Assembly (NCBI RefSeq): GCF_003284925.1
Contig: NZ_QMEX01000012.1
Span: forward strand, 1 to 64,000
Direction: 5' to 3'
DNA from: Mycolicibacter senuensis
Lineage (GTDB): Bacteria > Actinomycetota > Actinomycetes > Mycobacteriales > Mycobacteriaceae
Length of the DNA: 64,000 nt
Below are positions 18,592-27,847 of the stretch, in pieces. The first letter of the stretch is position 1. Every line of letters starts with the position of its first letter. Below the pieces are notes generated by a model. That model was not told the DNA's origin. It did no database searches and was given only the letters and a program-made list of their open reading frames with translations. The translations under genes and the position numbers were made by a program.

Positions 18592-20031
18592 TCAGGCGTG
18601 GGCGCCGACCAGCGGTTCGGCGCCGCGGGCGGCCCGATAGGCCACCACACAACTCACGGCGGCCATGACCGCGAAGATCGCGAACAGCCAGCGGGCCGCC
18701 GGCAGGCCGGAGCTCATCGCGGTGTTGACCACCAGGCCGGCAATGCCGGCGCCGAATGCCCCGCCGATCAGCGCGACGGTGTTGATCGCCGCGGCGGCCG
18801 TGCCGCCCTCGGCGGGGTCGTCGACGCAGCTCATGGCCCAGGCCGACAGATGCGGCCAGCCGACACCGACACCGACACCGACGACCAGCAGCGCCAGCGC
18901 CCAGATCGCGCCCACCGCGGTCGGGTTGTAACTGCTCATCCGAGCGAACGCGACCACCGCCAGGCCGCCCGCCATCACCAGCGGCCCGCTGATCACCAGC
19001 CCGATGACCACCCGCACCTTGCTGACCGAGGCGCTGGCGATCTCGCTGATCGTCCAGCCGGTCGACAAGGCGGCACCCAGGAATCCCGCCATCACCGGCG
19101 GCAGGTGAGCCAGTCGCTGCCCGAGCAGGGGGATGTACAGGTTGGCCTTGGTGGTGGCCATCAACAGGCCCAGCGTCAGGTAGATCCACTTCTCCCGGCC
19201 GGGGTGGAACGCACTGGGGGGCAGCACCGCCGCCGACGAGCGCCGATCCACCACCAGGAACACGCCCAACAGCACCGCGCCCGCGATCAGCAGACTGGCG
19301 GCCCCGACGAGACTGTGCGGCAGTTGCGCGGTGCTGACCACCAGCGCGGCGCCCCCCAGCAACAGCAGTGAGCGCACCGGGACCTTCATCGTGTCGTCCT
19401 GTTGGCCGCCGCGGCTGGCACGCAGCACCACACTCACCGCCACGGCCATCACTCCGGACAGCACCGCCATGATGGCGAACGCCCACCGCCAGATGCCGAA
19501 CTGGGCGAACAGGCCACCGGCCGCCGGCCCCACCAGGGTCCCGACACCCCACATCGCCGAGACCAGCCCGGATGCGCGGGTCCACAGCCAGCTGGGCAGG
19601 ACCGCATTGATCAGCGCATAACCCAGCCCGGCCAACAGGCCGCCGCCCATACCCTGCAAGGTGCGGCCGACCAGCAGGATCTCCATCTGGGGCGCCATGG
19701 CGCACACCACACCGCCGACGCCGAATGCCAGCAGGCCCAGCAGGTAGGCGAACCGGGAACCGATCCGAACCAGCACCGCGTTGGCTGCGGCGGCGGCGAG
19801 CACCGACCCGACCAGATATAGCGTGGTGGCCCAGGCGTAATACCGTTCGCCGCCGATCTCTTTGATCGTGCTCGGTAGCAGGCTGATCGTCAGGAACTCG
19901 TTGGTGGCGTAGAGGGCCACGCCCCCGGCTAGCACGGCTGAGGTGCCTAAGTAGCGCCTTCCGAGCAGCTCGCGCCAGCTGCCGGTGTTTATAGCGGATT
20001 CGGTCGTCACCGCTTCAGTCAGATCCACCAC
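18592..20031 (-). CDS. MFS drug-efflux-type transporter (Rv1634-like)
   Basis: A 479-residue major facilitator superfamily protein with about 14 membrane helices, as in DHA2-type pumps. The loop after helix 2 and motif C-like Gly-rich helices (LQGMGGGLLAGLGYALINAV; GVGTLVGPAAGGL) are visible. It probably exports drugs or metabolites by proton antiport; substrate unknown. The GTG start at 20031 begins a hydrophilic 30-residue N-terminus. Convergent with capA, with only 5 bp between stops. Confidence 0.85.
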   Translation of the reverse strand: MVDLTEAVTTESAINTGSWRELLGRRYLGTSAVLAGGVALYATNEFLTISLLPSTIKEIGGERYYAWATTLYLVGSVLAAAAANAVLVRIGSRFAYLLGLLAFGVGGVVCAMAPQMEILLVGRTLQGMGGGLLAGLGYALINAVLPSWLWTRASGLVSAMWGVGTLVGPAAGGLFAQFGIWRWAFAIMAVLSGVMAVAVSVVLRASRGGQQDDTMKVPVRSLLLLGGAALVVSTAQLPHSLVGAASLLIAGAVLLGVFLVVDRRSSAAVLPPSAFHPGREKWIYLTLGLLMATTKANLYIPLLGQRLAHLPPVMAGFLGAALSTGWTISEIASASVSKVRVVIGLVISGPLVMAGGLAVVAFARMSSYNPTAVGAIWALALLVVGVGVGVGWPHLSAWAMSCVDDPAEGGTAAAAINTVALIGGAFGAGIAGLVVNTAMSSGLPAARWLFAIFAVMAAVSCVVAYRAARGAEPLVGAHA

Positions 20032-20089
20032 CGCTTGCAGTCAATCACGGATCGCCATGACACGCGAAAACGGTCCCCATGCTGGCGCG

Positions 20090-22261
20090 TCACCTGATTC
20101 CGGCCGCGTCCATACCCCGCAATTCTTTCTTGAGGTCGGCGATCTCATCGCGGATTCGGGCGGCGAGCTCAAATTGCAGGTCACGCGCGGCGTTCATCAT
20201 CTGCTCGGTGAGGTCCTTGATCAGGTCGGCCAGTTCGGCGCGCGGCATGCCGGCCGTGTCGCGGTCCTCGAACACCCCGGCGCTGACCGCGCGGCCGGGC
20301 TCGCCCTGCGCGCGCCGCCCACGCGAGGCGTTGCGCCCCGAGCCGGCGACCTCGACGGTTTCGCTGTCGGCCGCCTCCCGATACACCTGGTCGAGGATGT
20401 CGGCGATCTTCTTGCGGAGCGGCTGCGGGTCGATACCGTTCGCCTCGTTGTAGGCGACCTGCTTGGCGCGGCGCCGTTCGGTCTCATCGATGGCCTCGCG
20501 CATCGAGTCGGTGATCTTGTCGGCGTACATGTGCACTTCGCCGGAGACATTGCGGGCGGCGCGGCCGATGGTCTGGATCAGGCTGCGGGTGGAGCGCAGG
20601 AAGCCCTCCTTGTCGGCGTCGAGGATCGACACCAGCGACACCTCCGGCAGGTCCAGGCCCTCCCGCAGCAGGTTGATCCCGATGAGGACGTCGTAGTCGC
20701 CGAGCCGCAGCTGCCGCAGCAGTTCCACCCGGCGCAGCGTGTCGACCTCGGAGTGCAGGTAGCGCACCCGGATCCCCATCTCCAGCAGGTAGTCGGTGAG
20801 GTCTTCGGCCATCTTCTTGGTCAGCGTGGTCACCAGCACCCGCTCGTCGGCCTCGGCGCGCTGCCGGATCTCGCCGATCAGGTCGTCGATCTGGCCCTTG
20901 GTCGGCTTCACCACCACCTTCGGGTCGACCAGGCCGGTCGGGCGGATCACCTGCTCGACGAACTCGCCTTGCGCCTGGGCCAGCTCGTAGGGGCCGGGGG
21001 TGGCCGACATGTAGACGGTCTGCCCGATCCGGTCGGCGAACTCCTCCCAGGTCAGCGGCCGGTTGTCGCACGCCGACGGCAGCCGGAAGCCGAATTCCAC
21101 CAGGTTGCGCTTCCGCGACATGTCGCCCTCGTACATGCCGCCGATCTGCGGCACCGTGACGTGGGATTCGTCGATGATGAGCAGGAAGTCCTCCGGGAAG
21201 TAGTCCAGCAGGGTGGCCGGGGGCGAGCCGGCGCCGCGACCGTCGATGTGACGCGAATAGTTCTCGATGCCCGAGCAGAACCCGACCTGGCGCATCATCT
21301 CGATGTCGTAGTTGGTGCGCATCCGCAGCCGCTGCGCCTCCAGCAGCTTGCCGTGGCGCTCCAGCTCGTCGAGCCGGACGGCCAGCTCCTCCTCGATGGT
21401 GGAGATGGCCTGCGTCATCCGTTCCGGACCGGCCACGTAGTGGGTGGCCGGGAAAATCCGCAGCGAGTCGACCTTGCGGACCACGTCCCCGGTGAGCGGA
21501 TGCAGGTAATACAGTGCCTCGATCTCGTCGCCGAAGTACTCGATGCGCACGGCCAGCTCCTCATAGGAGGGGATGATCTCGACGGTGTCGCCCCGGACCC
21601 GGAAGGAGCCGCGGGTGAACGACATGTCGTTGCGGGTGTACTGCACGTCGACCAGCAGCCGCAGCAGCCCGTCGCGCGGTACCTCCGAGCCGACCTGCAG
21701 CTCGACGGAGCGGTCCAGGTAGGACTGCGGGGTGCCCAGGCCGTAGATACAGGACACCGACGCCACCACCACCACGTCGCGCCGGGACAGCAGGCTCGAG
21801 GTCGCCGAGTGGCGCAGCCGCTCCACGTCGTCGTTGATGGAGCTGTCCTTCTCGATGTAGGTGTCGGTTTGAGCGATGTAGGCTTCCGGCTGGTAGTAGT
21901 CGTAGTACGAGACGAAGTACTCGACGGCGTTGTGCGGCAACATCTCTCGTAGTTCATTGGCGAGCTGTGCGGCCAGCGTCTTGTTCGGCGCCATCACCAG
22001 GGTGGGCCGCTGCTGCCGCTCGATCAGCCAGGCTGCGGTGGCCGACTTGCCGGTGCCGGTGGCGCCGAGCAGCACCACGTCCTTCTCCCCGGCGGTGATG
22101 CGCCGGTCCAGTTCGGCGATGGCGGTAGGTTGGTCACCGGCGGGCTGGTAGTCGCTGACCACTTCGAAACGGCCACCGGCCCGCACGATGCCTTCGACGG
22201 CGTCGGCGGGAGGCCGGTACTCCGAATGCGCGACGACGGGGTGTTCGGTTGCGAAAGCCAC
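20090..22261 (-). CDS. uvrB: Excinuclease ABC subunit B
   Basis: UvrB is the helicase-like core of nucleotide excision repair that verifies damage and recruits UvrC. At 723 residues it shows Walker [14 protein letters not shown], the damage-probing beta-hairpin [20 protein letters not shown], helicase motifs ([19 protein letters not shown]) and a C-terminal UVR coiled coil. The frame opens at 22879, but GTG 22261 matches the conserved [15 protein letters not shown]-terminus and has TACTCT 6 nt upstream. A short Pro/Ala insertion (RPPADAVEG) near residue 16 accounts for some of the extra length over M. tuberculosis UvrB. Confidence 0.97.
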   Translation of the reverse strand: MAFATEHPVVAHSEYRPPADAVEGIVRAGGRFEVVSDYQPAGDQPTAIAELDRRITAGEKDVVLLGATGTGKSATAAWLIERQQRPTLVMAPNKTLAAQLANELREMLPHNAVEYFVSYYDYYQPEAYIAQTDTYIEKDSSINDDVERLRHSATSSLLSRRDVVVVASVSCIYGLGTPQSYLDRSVELQVGSEVPRDGLLRLLVDVQYTRNDMSFTRGSFRVRGDTVEIIPSYEELAVRIEYFGDEIEALYYLHPLTGDVVRKVDSLRIFPATHYVAGPERMTQAISTIEEELAVRLDELERHGKLLEAQRLRMRTNYDIEMMRQVGFCSGIENYSRHIDGRGAGSPPATLLDYFPEDFLLIIDESHVTVPQIGGMYEGDMSRKRNLVEFGFRLPSACDNRPLTWEEFADRIGQTVYMSATPGPYELAQAQGEFVEQVIRPTGLVDPKVVVKPTKGQIDDLIGEIRQRAEADERVLVTTLTKKMAEDLTDYLLEMGIRVRYLHSEVDTLRRVELLRQLRLGDYDVLIGINLLREGLDLPEVSLVSILDADKEGFLRSTRSLIQTIGRAARNVSGEVHMYADKITDSMREAIDETERRRAKQVAYNEANGIDPQPLRKKIADILDQVYREAADSETVEVAGSGRNASRGRRAQGEPGRAVSAGVFEDRDTAGMPRAELADLIKDLTEQMMNAARDLQFELAARIRDEIADLKKELRGMDAAGIR

Positions 22262-22267
22262 GAACCC

Positions 22268-22273
22268 AGAGTA
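22268..22273 (-). promoter_or_regulatory. -10 hexamer TACTCT of uvrB (leaderless)
   Basis: TACTCT ends 6 nt before the uvrB GTG start. Confidence 0.6.
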
Positions 22274-22342
22274 GGCCGGGTGTCTGACAGGCGTCCGGCG
22301 CCGACGCGGCCGCCCAGCGGCGGCCCGGGAGGAGCCAGCACG

Positions 22343-22882
22343 GTGCATCCGCCCAAGCACGAGACCTTTGACCTGGTCGCGAACACCAACACCGACCCGA
22401 AAGGGGTGGTGCGCGCCGTCGACGTCTACACCGTGCAGCCGTGGGGTCTCTACCTGGCGCGACCCACCCCGGGACGCGCCCAGTTCCGCTACCTGGAGTC
22501 GTGGCTGCTCCCCGAGTTGGGGCTGCGTGCAACGATCTTCCACTTCAACCCGGGCCACGAACGCGACCAAGATTTCTACCTCGACGTCGGCGACTACATC
22601 CCGGGACCCGCGCAGTGGCGCTCCCGCGACCACTATCTGGACCTGGTGGTGCGTACCGGCCGCGACATCGCGCTCACCGACGTCGACGAGTTGATGGTCG
22701 CGGTGCGGGAGGGCCTGCTCACCCAGGACGACGCCGAGCGGGCGGTGATGCGGGCGGTCGCCGCCATCGACGGCCTGGCCGGCAACGGCTACGACCTGCA
22801 GGGCTGGCTGACCGGCCTGGGCATGCCGGTGTCCTGGCCGGTCAGCGACGGTCTCACCGGATCGATGCCGGAAGCGCACTAG
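22343..22882 (+). CDS. DUF402 family protein (Rv1632c-like)
   Basis: A 179-residue cytosolic protein of the DUF402 family; some members are nucleoside phosphatases, but activity here is unproven. The core reads [15 protein letters not shown]...[17 protein letters not shown]...[11 protein letters not shown], followed by a helical C-terminus. The GTG start is chosen because GGGAGGAG precedes it by about 8 nt and homologues begin at HPPK. Divergent from uvrB. Confidence 0.8.
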   Translation: MHPPKHETFDLVANTNTDPKGVVRAVDVYTVQPWGLYLARPTPGRAQFRYLESWLLPELGLRATIFHFNPGHERDQDFYLDVGDYIPGPAQWRSRDHYLDLVVRTGRDIALTDVDELMVAVREGLLTQDDAERAVMRAVAAIDGLAGNGYDLQGWLTGLGMPVSWPVSDGLTGSMPEAH

Positions 22883-22913
22883 GCAACCGCGCCAGCACCG
22901 GCCGTTGGTTAGG

Positions 22914-22919
22914 TAATCT
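22914..22919 (+). promoter_or_regulatory. -10 hexamer TAATCT (leaderless)
   Basis: TAATCT lies 7 nt before ATG 22927 of the small exported protein. Confidence 0.55.
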
Positions 22920-22926
22920 CGAGAAG

Positions 22927-23349
22927 ATGAACGCCAACCTGCGAATCGGTGTCGCCACCGCGACGACCGCGGCCCTGTTGGGGTGCGGTCAGCTGATCCC
23001 GGCGACGGCCGCAGCTGACGAGCTGCACAACGTCACCTACATCGCGCGGGTCGACGCCTGGACCCAAGGCAGTGTCGTCACCTTCATGCTCAACGACACC
23101 CAGACCGCCAGCGGCGACATCGACGCCTTCGGGGCGCCGTTCCAGGCCAACGCGGTGCTGTCCGACCCGAGCAAGGCGGGCATGGTGATCCGGCTGCGCT
23201 GGCCGTCGTCGGCGAACGTGCACTGCGAGATCCACGTGGATGACATCGTCGCCGTGAAGAGCGACCGCTTCGTCACCACCTGGAAAGACAGCAGCGACCC
23301 GCGCAACGGCGCGATGCTCTGCGGCGCGCTGATCAGCAGCATGGCCTGA
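22927..23349 (+). CDS. Small exported protein, possible lipoprotein
   Basis: A 140-residue protein with an N-terminal export signal. The segment ALLGC could act as a lipobox (Cys20); alternatively cleavage could follow the A-x-A region near residue 31. The mature part has two further cysteines (in VHCEIHV and MLCGAL), compatible with a disulphide. No domain was recognised. Expected in the cell wall or outside. Function unknown. Confidence 0.7.
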   Translation: MNANLRIGVATATTAALLGCGQLIPATAAADELHNVTYIARVDAWTQGSVVTFMLNDTQTASGDIDAFGAPFQANAVLSDPSKAGMVIRLRWPSSANVHCEIHVDDIVAVKSDRFVTTWKDSSDPRNGAMLCGALISSMA

Positions 23350-23350
23350 C

Positions 23351-23389
23351 CTAGCGGGGATCGCCGCGGGTCACCGCGATCGGCGCTAA
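23351..23389. terminator. Hairpin between convergent genes
   Basis: An imperfect inverted repeat (TAGCG..GATCG..CGCGG with loop GTCA and its complement) covers the whole gap between the exported-protein gene and coaE, including the coaE stop. There is no T-tract; it may act in both directions as a mycobacterial hairpin terminator. Confidence 0.4.
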
Positions 23390-24507
23390 GACGGACGCCA
23401 GCCGGTGTCGTCGGCCCACCCCCACGCCCGCCGGTAGGCGGCTTCGTCGGGCTCGTCGGCGTCAGCGAGGCGCTCTTCCGGGTTGGCCGCCAGCCAAGCC
23501 GGAACCAGCAGGGCAAACCGCTGGTTGGGCCAACCGTCGACCCGCAGCTGGATGCGGGTGGGCCGTCCCGGGTCAGCGGAAGCGTGAACCCGTTTCTCCC
23601 ACAACGTCGGATCGTCGTCGGTGAGGGCGCTGTCGGCGGTGACGCCCTCGACCCGGGGATAACCGGCCGCCAGCAGCGGCTCGGCGAGCTCGTCGGCTAC
23701 CGCCAGGGATTCCACCGTGACCTGCATGTCGATGACGTCCGGGGCGTCGCGCCCGGCCACCGCGGTCTCGCCGACGTGGTCGATGCGCCGCGCCCGGTGC
23801 CCGCAGGCGGTCTGCAGCCGGGCGATGATGCGCTGCGCCTGATCCGGCCAGGTCGGGTCGGCCGGCACCGGCTGGGCCGGCGACGACACGGTGCGGCGGG
23901 CCGCCAGGTTGTGGGCGAACGGCTCGATGCGCTGCTGCCACAACTGCCGCGCCTGGGCCGTCAAATCGTCGGGATCCCCGGAGTTGTCCAGCCAGACGTC
24001 GGCGACCGCACGACGCTGCGGCTCGGTGGCCTGTGCGGCGATGCGGGCCCGCGCATCCGCCTCGGACATGCCGCGGTATTGCCGCAGCCGGGCTACGCGG
24101 GTTTCTATGTCCGCGTGCACGACGATCACCAGCGGGAACATCGGCGCCATCTGCGATTCGACCAGCAGCGGGATGTCCTCGACGATGATCGCGTCGGAGC
24201 CGGCCGCCGCGATCAGCTCACTGCGGCGCCGCGCCACCAACGGGTGCACGATGCCGTTGAGCGTGGCCCGCTTGTCGTCGTCGCTGAAGGCGATCGCGGC
24301 CAGCGCAGGACGGTCCAGCGCCCCGTCGGGCAGCAGGATCCCCGGCCCGAAGGCCTCGACCAGTGCGGCCAGGCCTTCGGTGCCGGGTTCGACAACTTCA
24401 CGGGCGATGACGTCGCCGTCGACGACGACGGCGCCGAACCGGCTGAAGGTGGCCGACACCGTCGACTTGCCGGCGCCGATACCGCCGGTCAGCCCGATCC
24501 GCAGCAT
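23386..24507 (-). CDS. coaE: Dephospho-CoA kinase fused to a GrpB (UPF0157) domain
   Basis: A 373-residue bifunctional-looking protein. Residues 1-200 are dephospho-CoA kinase, the last step of CoA synthesis, with P-loop GGIGAGKSTV. Residues about 215-373 are a GrpB/UPF0157 domain with the nucleotidyltransferase-like fold (RIDHVGETAVAGRDAPDVIDM). This fusion is characteristic of mycobacteria; the C-terminal domain has been linked to folding or regulation of the kinase. The frame continues upstream to 24627, but ATG 24507 begins the conserved LRIGLTGGIGAG. It lies 16 bp downstream of rpsA. Confidence 0.93.
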   Translation of the reverse strand: MLRIGLTGGIGAGKSTVSATFSRFGAVVVDGDVIAREVVEPGTEGLAALVEAFGPGILLPDGALDRPALAAIAFSDDDKRATLNGIVHPLVARRRSELIAAAGSDAIIVEDIPLLVESQMAPMFPLVIVVHADIETRVARLRQYRGMSEADARARIAAQATEPQRRAVADVWLDNSGDPDDLTAQARQLWQQRIEPFAHNLAARRTVSSPAQPVPADPTWPDQAQRIIARLQTACGHRARRIDHVGETAVAGRDAPDVIDMQVTVESLAVADELAEPLLAAGYPRVEGVTADSALTDDDPTLWEKRVHASADPGRPTRIQLRVDGWPNQRFALLVPAWLAANPEERLADADEPDEAAYRRAWGWADDTGWRPS

Positions 24508-24523
24508 CTGCGCTACAGCGTGC

Positions 24524-25963
24524 CTAGGCGCTGTTACCGGCGAGCTTCTCCCGCAGCGCGGCGAGCTGCTCGTCGCTGGCCAGCGAACCGCCGGCCGGAG
24601 CCTCGTCGCGGTGCGAACCGTTGGCACCCGAGCGCGGCTCGGCGTGCTCGGCGGCGGCGAACTTCTCCATCTGCGCGGTGTGCATCTTGTGACGACGCTC
24701 GGCCTCGGCGTAGCGGGCCTCCCACTCGGTGCGCTGCTTGTCGAAACCCTCGATCCACTCGTTGGTCTCGGCGTCGAAGCCCTCCGGGAAGATGTAGTTG
24801 CCCTGCTCGTCGTAGCTGTCGGCCATGCCGTACTTCGAGGGGTCGAACTCCTCGCTGTAGTCCTCGTTGGCCTGCTTGAGGCTCAGCGAGATCCGGCGCC
24901 GGTCCAGGTCGATGTCGATGACCTTGACCATCGCGTCGTCGCCGACCGCGACCACCTGGTCGGGCACCTCGACGTGCTGCTCAGCCAGCTCGGAGATGTG
25001 CACCAGGCCCTCGATGCCCTCCTCGACGCGGACGAACGCGCCGAATGGCACCAGCTTGGTGACCTTACCCGGCACGATCTGGCCGATCGCGTGGGTGCGG
25101 GCGAAGTGCCGCCACGGGTCTTCCTGGGTGGCCTTGAGGCTCAACGAAACCCGCTCGCGGTCCATGTCCACGTCGAGCACCTCGACGGTGACCTCGTCGC
25201 CCACCTGAACTACCTCGGACGGGTGGTCGATGTGCTTCCAGGACAGCTCGGAGACGTGCACCAGGCCGTCCACGCCGCCCAGGTCGACGAACGCGCCGAA
25301 GTTGACGATCGAGGACACCACGCCCTTGCGAACGGCGCCCTTCTGCAGCTGGTTGAGGAACTCGCTGCGCACCTCGGACTGGGTCTGCTCCAGCCAGGCG
25401 CGGCGGCTCAACACCACGTTGTTGCGGTTCTTGTCCAGTTCGATGATCTTGGCCTCGATCTCGCGACCGATGTAGGGCTGCAGGTCACGGACCCGGCGCA
25501 TCTCCACCAGCGAGGCGGGCAGGAAGCCGCGCAGCCCGATGTCGAGGATCAGGCCGCCCTTGACGACCTCGATGACGGTGCCCTTGACGGCCTCGTCCTT
25601 CTCCTTGAGCTCTTCGATGGTGCCCCAGGCGCGCTCGTACTGGGCGCGCTTCTTGGACAGGATCAGCCGGCCTTCTTTGTCCTCCTTGGTCAGGACCAGG
25701 GCCTCGACCTCGTCACCGACGGACACCACCTCGTGGGGGTCGACGTCGTGCTTGATGGACAGCTCGCGGCTGGGAATGACGCCTTCGGTCTTGTAGCCGA
25801 TGTCGAGCAGGACCTCGTCCCGGTCAACCTTGACGATCGTCCCTTCCACGATGTCGCCATCGTTGAAGTACTTGATCGTTTTGTCGATGGCGGCGAGAAA
25901 ATCCTCGGCCGAGCCGATGTCGTTGACGGCTACTTGCGGCGAGGTGACGGTGGGACTTGGCAT
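24524..25963 (-). CDS. rpsA: Small ribosomal subunit protein bS1
   Basis: A 479-residue S1 with four S1 (OB-fold) RNA-binding domains between about residues 35 and 360, followed by a disordered acidic/Ala-rich C-terminal tail typical of mycobacterial RpsA. It binds mRNA and helps load it on the 30S subunit; the protein also interacts with tmRNA, and its role as a pyrazinoic acid target is disputed. ATG 25963 begins MPSPTVTSPQVAVNDIGSAE, the usual N-terminus. Confidence 0.96.
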   Translation of the reverse strand: MPSPTVTSPQVAVNDIGSAEDFLAAIDKTIKYFNDGDIVEGTIVKVDRDEVLLDIGYKTEGVIPSRELSIKHDVDPHEVVSVGDEVEALVLTKEDKEGRLILSKKRAQYERAWGTIEELKEKDEAVKGTVIEVVKGGLILDIGLRGFLPASLVEMRRVRDLQPYIGREIEAKIIELDKNRNNVVLSRRAWLEQTQSEVRSEFLNQLQKGAVRKGVVSSIVNFGAFVDLGGVDGLVHVSELSWKHIDHPSEVVQVGDEVTVEVLDVDMDRERVSLSLKATQEDPWRHFARTHAIGQIVPGKVTKLVPFGAFVRVEEGIEGLVHISELAEQHVEVPDQVVAVGDDAMVKVIDIDLDRRRISLSLKQANEDYSEEFDPSKYGMADSYDEQGNYIFPEGFDAETNEWIEGFDKQRTEWEARYAEAERRHKMHTAQMEKFAAAEHAEPRSGANGSHRDEAPAGGSLASDEQLAALREKLAGNSA

Positions 25964-26112
25964 GTGTTGGGTTGCTCCGGACAAGTTGTGGTCGTAGGGA
26001 CAGGTGATATCACGCATGCGAGACATGCGGTGGCCGACGACCCTGCTAGAACTGGCCGAGGACTACCTGTCGAGGCTACTCGACGCGTTGCACGCTGGAC
26101 AAACCGGTGGTC

Positions 26113-26118
26113 TACGCT
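26113..26118 (+). promoter_or_regulatory. -10 hexamer TACGCT of the PrsW-like gene
   Basis: TACGCT ends 8 nt before ATG 26127, leaderless or nearly so. Confidence 0.45.
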
Positions 26119-26126
26119 GCGTCGCT

Positions 26127-27263
26127 ATGCCCCAGACGCGGAACCGCCGCAAGGTCGGAGCGCCGCTGTACGTCATCGTCCTGCTCAGCGTCCTCACCGC
26201 GTTGCTGCTGCTGTTCTTCACCGCGGCCAACCCGGCCGGCACCCTCACCGCGCTGGTGCTGGCCAGCATGTCAATGCTGGTGGTGCTGCTGTGCTACCGG
26301 TGGCTGGACCGCTGGGAGCCCGAACCACGCCGGTTGCTGCAGCTGGCCTTTCTGTGGGGAGCGTCGGTCGCCGTGGTGCTGGCGGTGGGGCTGGAGACGT
26401 TCGGATCCTCGGTGGCCACGGTGCGGCCGTTGGTGTCGAAGACCTTCGACATGGCCGCGATCCAGGCGCCGTTCATCGAGGAGGCCGCCAAGGGGCTGTT
26501 CCTGCTGATCATGCTGACCGGCCGCCGGCGCCATCAGCTCAACTCGCTGACCGACTGCATGGTCTACGCGGGCGTAGCGGCGGTGGGATTCGCCTGGATG
26601 GAGGACATCGTCTACATCGCGCCCGCCGACTCGCCGGCCAAGATGGCCGCGGTGGCCATCGCGCGACTGGTCGTCGGGCCGTTCGCCCACCCGCTGTTCA
26701 CCACGATGACCGGTATCGGGGTGTTCTTCGCGCTGCGTCGCCGCGGGTTCTGGTCGAAGGCGTTCGTGATCCTGCTCGGTTACCTGGGGGCGGTGGGCAT
26801 GCACGCCCTGTGGAACGCGTCGCTGGCGATGGGCGGCGCCCGGTACTTCCTGACCACCTACCTGTTCTGGATGGTCCCGGTGTTTTTGCTGATGGTGGTG
26901 CTGGGCGCGGTGAGTCGCCGGCACGAGCAACACCTGGTCGCCACCAAGCTGCCCGCCATGGTGGTGGGCGGGCTGATCAGCCCGAACGAGGAGACCTGGC
27001 TGGGTTCGATCCGGGCGCGCAAGCACGCGCTCCGCGAGGCGCGGCGTATCGGCGGCAAGCCCGCCGCACGTAGCGTCAAGAAGTTCGCCGCCCAGGTGGT
27101 CAAGCTGGCGTTCGTGCGGGACCGCATCGACCGCGGCTTCGGTGATCCCGAGGTGTTCGCACTGCAGCACGAAGACGCCCACGGGGTGCTGGCGGCACGG
27201 GCGGCGGCCCCGGTGCTGCAGGTGATGGCCGGTTACCGTTCACCGCTGCCGGCCCGCCGGTAG
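26127..27263 (+). CDS. PrsW family intramembrane protease
   Basis: A 378-residue multi-pass membrane protein of the PrsW/CAAX-protease superfamily. The family motifs are visible: FIEEAAKGLFL (EExxK), FAWMEDIVYI (FxxxE) and HALWNASLA (third motif with Asn where PrsW has Asp). PrsW-type proteases cut membrane proteins such as anti-sigma factors. The substrate here is unknown. About eight helices are followed by a basic cytosolic tail of 100 residues. ATG 26127 is supported by homology and the -10 element. It is divergent from rpsA. Confidence 0.85.
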   Translation: MPQTRNRRKVGAPLYVIVLLSVLTALLLLFFTAANPAGTLTALVLASMSMLVVLLCYRWLDRWEPEPRRLLQLAFLWGASVAVVLAVGLETFGSSVATVRPLVSKTFDMAAIQAPFIEEAAKGLFLLIMLTGRRRHQLNSLTDCMVYAGVAAVGFAWMEDIVYIAPADSPAKMAAVAIARLVVGPFAHPLFTTMTGIGVFFALRRRGFWSKAFVILLGYLGAVGMHALWNASLAMGGARYFLTTYLFWMVPVFLLMVVLGAVSRRHEQHLVATKLPAMVVGGLISPNEETWLGSIRARKHALREARRIGGKPAARSVKKFAAQVVKLAFVRDRIDRGFGDPEVFALQHEDAHGVLAARAAAPVLQVMAGYRSPLPARR

Positions 27264-27293
27264 CTTCCGCGCAGAAATCCCGGCCCGGGCCAC

Positions 27294-27764
27294 TCAGGGG
27301 ATGACTCGCAGCTCGTACCGCGCATCTTCACTGCAGCAGAACCGGACCACTCCCCTGGCCTCGCGGATATCGGCGCCCTCGTCCGCGCAGAAAAAGGGGT
27401 CGGTGGGCTGGGCGGCATCAAACCGCTCGAACACGCTGCGGGCTTCGTCGCAGCGTGCGTCACCGCGGACCACCACCAGGTCGAACACCCCGTTGGCGTT
27501 GCTGTAGGTGCCACACGGGTGCTCGACGGGCCGGAACTCGGGCTCGGGGGAAGGCGATGCCGCTGGCGCACAGCCTTCCTGGCCCGGGCCGCGGGTGGCC
27601 GACTCGCTGCCGTCGGCGACCGGCTCCAACGGAGCGACGGTCGGCGCGGTGCACGCGTCGTAGCGCTCCGGGCGCAGCGGCCGCTCAGCGGCCGCCTGCA
27701 CCGGCCCAGCCGCCAGAAAGCCGAAGACCAGCATTAACAGGATTATTCGAGCGCGCCGCCACAC
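27294..27764 (-). CDS. Cys-rich exported hypothetical protein
   Basis: A 156-residue protein with a clear Sec signal (MWRRARIILLMLVFGFLAAG, A-x-A near 26) and GTG start. The mature part has seven cysteines, including adjacent Cys-Cys (RFCCSEDA), and a Pro/Glu/Ser linker. Probable disulphide-bonded secreted domain. No family recognised. Lies downstream of polA on the same strand but separated from it by 83 bp on its 5' side. Confidence 0.65.
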   Translation of the reverse strand: MWRRARIILLMLVFGFLAAGPVQAAAERPLRPERYDACTAPTVAPLEPVADGSESATRGPGQEGCAPAASPSPEPEFRPVEHPCGTYSNANGVFDLVVVRGDARCDEARSVFERFDAAQPTDPFFCADEGADIREARGVVRFCCSEDARYELRVIP

Positions 27765-27847
27765 ACTGGTACCTCCCGCCGTCAGTCATCAGTATGTCAG
27801 GCTGTCACACCCGATTCGAGAAGGAGTTTTCCGGTTCGCCACGTCGG

